NCBI GenBank assembly: GCA_002067565.1
Contig: MVQZ01000304.1
Span: 1-8,750, forward strand
From: Methanobacterium sp. PtaU1.Bin242
GTDB taxonomy: Archaea > Methanobacteriota > Methanobacteria > Methanobacteriales > Methanobacteriaceae
Direction: 5' to 3'
Length of the DNA: 8,750 nucleotides
Part shown: positions 6,833 to 8,750 of the stretch, one piece after another
Position numbering within the stretch: the first letter of the stretch is position 1
Layout of the letters: each line of letters begins with the position of its first letter
Made by a program: the position numbers and the translations under genes
The notes under the pieces: model-generated
The model's input: the letters and a program-made list of their open reading frames with translations, nothing else
Databases searched by the model: none
What the model was told of the DNA's origin: nothing

Positions 6833-6880
6833 ATATAAAAATAAATTTTCCAAGTTTATCCCAAGTTTACACCCAGATCT
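6833..6880 (-). promoter_or_regulatory. shared 35-bp regulatory element and TATA box, membrane operon
   Basis: The reverse strand of 6846-6880 is identical to 4254-4288. The two TAAACTTGG units are at 6869-6861 and 6858-6850. The TATA box TTTTATAT lies at 6840-6833, five bases past the identical block, exactly as in the other copy. Transcription should start near 6811, giving a leader of about 60 nt that is A/T-rich. The bases just before the block (GTA here, GTG in the other copy) are also alike, making 37 of 38. Confidence 0.85.
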
Positions 6881-6916
6881 TACCAACTTTCTAGTTAAAG
6901 GTGGATCTGAAAAATT

Positions 6917-6926
6917 AAAAAAAAAA
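6917..6926 (-). terminator. oligo-T terminator of the GTPase gene
   Basis: The reverse strand carries T10 here, about 95 bp after the GTPase stop codon and about 40 bp before the regulatory element of the downstream membrane operon. It should separate the two transcripts. The rest of 6927-7019 shows no gene. Confidence 0.5.
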
Positions 6927-7019
6927 TATTATTTAAAAGAACGGATGGAGAAGTAGGAGACGTGATTTTTTCATTATTAATAAATAGAAATTATTATAGA
7001 CTCTAGTCTTCCTATTCAC

Positions 7020-8609
7020 TTATTGGATAATTTTACTAATTTCTCCCACACCTTTACTCTTTCCCTCTCGGAATATGAGTTTCTGCCCCTCACGGATGGC
7101 ATATGGCCGATATTTAAATCTCATCCTTATTTTACCAGTGTCTCCAGCAGATAGATACTCTTTATCCAGGGGTTGGAAGACTGTTGTTTCGGAGATGGTT
7201 TCAATATGGGTTATACATTCATATCCCTCTCTTATGGTGGTGGGATGCACCAGTATGGCCACATCTGCTTCAAATTCCCTTACTGGTTGTGGCTTATAGA
7301 GTAAGTCAGAGATGATCATTCCTCTTTTTATATGACCCACTTCTGCTCCGCTGATGGATATTCCCACTACTTCACCGGTTTCTGCGCTGTCTTTTTTATA
7401 ATAATGCATTTCTATGGAACGAACATTTATGGGAATGAATTTACCTGAACTGGTGGGTCCTAAAAGGAGTTTATCTCCTTTTTTAACTGTTCCCTGTCGT
7501 ACTGTCCCGCTTACCACGGTTCCCACACCCATAATGGAGTATATCTTGTCAATATACATCATAAATGGTTTTTTACCATCATGAACATCGGAGGGTACTT
7601 CCAGCTGGTAGAAAAGTTTGTCAAGGAGATCTAAACCCTCACCAGTTACTGGAGATACTTTTATTACCGGAACCAGGTGTTGATCCATTTTATTTGCTAC
7701 AAATGCGGCGTCTTCAGGGACTTTGATCATGAAAGGTATTTTTCCCACCAGTTTCAGAAGTTCGAATACCCTGTTTTTCACTTCACGAATCCTTTCATCG
7801 CTTACCATGTCTATTTTGGTGATCACCACCATTATGGGCAGTTCCATGGCCAGCATAATCCCCAGATGTTCTTTGGTTATGTGGGTGGGGCCCTGATCAG
7901 CGGCGATGGTTAGCAAACCATAATTTAATTTCTGCCCTACTATTCCCCTGATGGTGGTGCGCAGCCAGGGTTCATGTCCCACGGTATCTACAAAGGAAAC
8001 CACCTTTTCGCACTGTTCAACCACCTTAGATTTCTCTTTTTTATGTAAGGGATTTTTAATTCGAACTGGATTTCCTCCTCTAAATCCATAAACAGCAAAT
8101 GAAAGATCTGCAGAAAGCCCCCGTTCTATTTCATGTTTCTGCACATCCAGGAATATTCTGGTCCTTCCGGAACCATTATCCAGAGATCCGGTGGTGAGGG
8201 TGCCTACCAGGGTGCTTTTACCATGGTCCACATGCCCGGCTACTCCCACCAGCAGATGTTTCTTATGATGGCTGTTGTTTTTACTAATTAAAACCTTGGC
8301 CACGATTCCTTTACCTGCTTTCTGGTATTGGGTTTTTAAAATCTGGGCATCAATTTCCCGGGCCACTTTCTCCAGTACAAAAAGAGATTCATCCATTCCT
8401 GCATCTAATAAACCCACTAAATTTCCATCATCATCAACACCAATAAAATAAATAGCTTCTCCATCCCCTTTCTCCATTCTATACTTCATTTGGGATGCAA
8501 GACGCTGTATCCTGTCTTTTTTAAGATGGAAATCCTTTTTAAGATTCTCTTTAAATTCGATATTTTTTCTTTCCCCGTATTTGGTGATATCGTAGATGTT
8601 GGATGTCAT
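7020..8609 (-). CDS. GTPBP1-like translational GTPase
   Basis: This 529-residue cytoplasmic GTPase belongs to the EF-1A-related GTPBP1/GTPBP2 group found in archaea and eukaryotes. Residues 1-115 form an N-terminal extension without motifs I recognise. G1 is AGHVDHGKS (124-132), switch I is probably ERGLSADLSFAVYGF (162-176), G3 is DTVGHE (208-213), G4 is TKID (264-267) and G5 is SPVTGEG (319-325). A beta-barrel domain II starts near 350, with GVGTVVSGTV (361-370), and domain III runs from about 445 to the end. All nucleotide-binding motifs are intact. Eukaryotic relatives act in ribosome rescue and mRNA decay; the archaeal role is not defined. The ATG at 8609 has only a weak GGGAT site before it. 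It appears to be transcribed alone. Length and domain order are normal for the group. Confidence 0.9.
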   Translation of the reverse strand: MTSNIYDITKYGERKNIEFKENLKKDFHLKKDRIQRLASQMKYRMEKGDGEAIYFIGVDDDGNLVGLLDAGMDESLFVLEKVAREIDAQILKTQYQKAGKGIVAKVLISKNNSHHKKHLLVGVAGHVDHGKSTLVGTLTTGSLDNGSGRTRIFLDVQKHEIERGLSADLSFAVYGFRGGNPVRIKNPLHKKEKSKVVEQCEKVVSFVDTVGHEPWLRTTIRGIVGQKLNYGLLTIAADQGPTHITKEHLGIMLAMELPIMVVITKIDMVSDERIREVKNRVFELLKLVGKIPFMIKVPEDAAFVANKMDQHLVPVIKVSPVTGEGLDLLDKLFYQLEVPSDVHDGKKPFMMYIDKIYSIMGVGTVVSGTVRQGTVKKGDKLLLGPTSSGKFIPINVRSIEMHYYKKDSAETGEVVGISISGAEVGHIKRGMIISDLLYKPQPVREFEADVAILVHPTTIREGYECITHIETISETTVFQPLDKEYLSAGDTGKIRMRFKYRPYAIREGQKLIFREGKSKGVGEISKIIQ

Positions 8610-8750
8610 GAAAAATCCCGATTTTAACCATGTAAAATGGTTTTTTAATTATTGGGATTAATTAATTCATTTATTAAGTTTTAGGTTATGATTCATTACA
8701 TATTAGTTAAACCTTAAATTTTATCTATTGACATTAGATTTTATCGGCGG
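8610..8750. other. upstream region of the GTPase gene with small hairpin
   Basis: No gene is seen. On the reverse strand an A/T-rich TATA-like stretch (ACTTAATAAATG, about 8666-8677) could drive the GTPase gene. AACCAT at 8626-8631 can pair with ATGGTT at 8637-8642 in the leader, 17 bases before the start codon. On the forward strand the same hairpin is followed by T's, so it could instead end a transcript coming from the left, although no forward gene is nearby. Confidence 0.4.

Noticed and set aside
4254..6880. The 35-bp inverted copies as terminal repeats of a 2.6-kb mobile element
   Set aside because: No transposase or integrase lies between them, no target duplication is seen, and both copies sit at the same distance from TATA boxes, which fits regulation better.

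Overview
The window looks like a chromosomal segment of a methanogenic archaeon of the Methanobacteriales, probably Methanobacterium or a close relative. The evidence is a clear orthologue of the M. thermautotrophicus MTH1187 (DUF77) protein, archaeal tRNA-modification proteins (Trm1, a TtuA/Ncs6-type thiolase), an archaeal GTPBP1-like GTPase, TATA-box promoters without bacterial -35/-10 elements, AT-rich spacers, and AGGTGAT-type ribosome binding sites. The genus is an inference; I had no database.

Layout. 1-429 (-): 5' part of trm1, cut by the window edge. 430-927: AT-rich spacer with short direct repeats and the probable promoter of the next gene. 928-2025 (+): DegT/DnrJ/EryC1/StrS sugar aminotransferase. 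2236-2538 (-): MTH1187-like protein, convergent with the aminotransferase and divergent from 2575-3429 (+), a TtuA-like tRNA 2-thiolation enzyme; the two divergent start codons are only 36 bp apart. 3532-4245 (+): winged-helix regulator plus a Gly-rich three-helix membrane protein. 4347-4673 (+): small Gln/Asn-rich secreted protein. 4888-5568 (-): double-[4Fe-4S] QueG-like oxidoreductase. 5716-6752 (-): two overlapping genes for paralogous membrane proteins with conserved histidines, one carrying a Cys-rich exported domain. 7020-8609 (-): GTPBP1-like GTPase. No rRNA, tRNA, CRISPR array or transposase gene was seen.

The most interesting part is 3.5-6.9 kb. An identical 35-bp element, built on two TAAACTTGG units 11 bp apart, lies just upstream of the TATA box of both the secreted-protein gene (4254-4288, + strand) and the two-gene membrane operon (6846-6880, - strand), with the same spacing to TATA in each. 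This implies one regulator switches on or off a secreted Gln-rich protein and a membrane pair that looks like a small heme- or metal-binding transmembrane module with an exported Cys domain. The neighbouring winged-helix/three-helix membrane protein pair is the obvious candidate sensor and regulator. I read this as a possible undescribed envelope or redox stress regulon. The shared element is directly visible; the function is inference.
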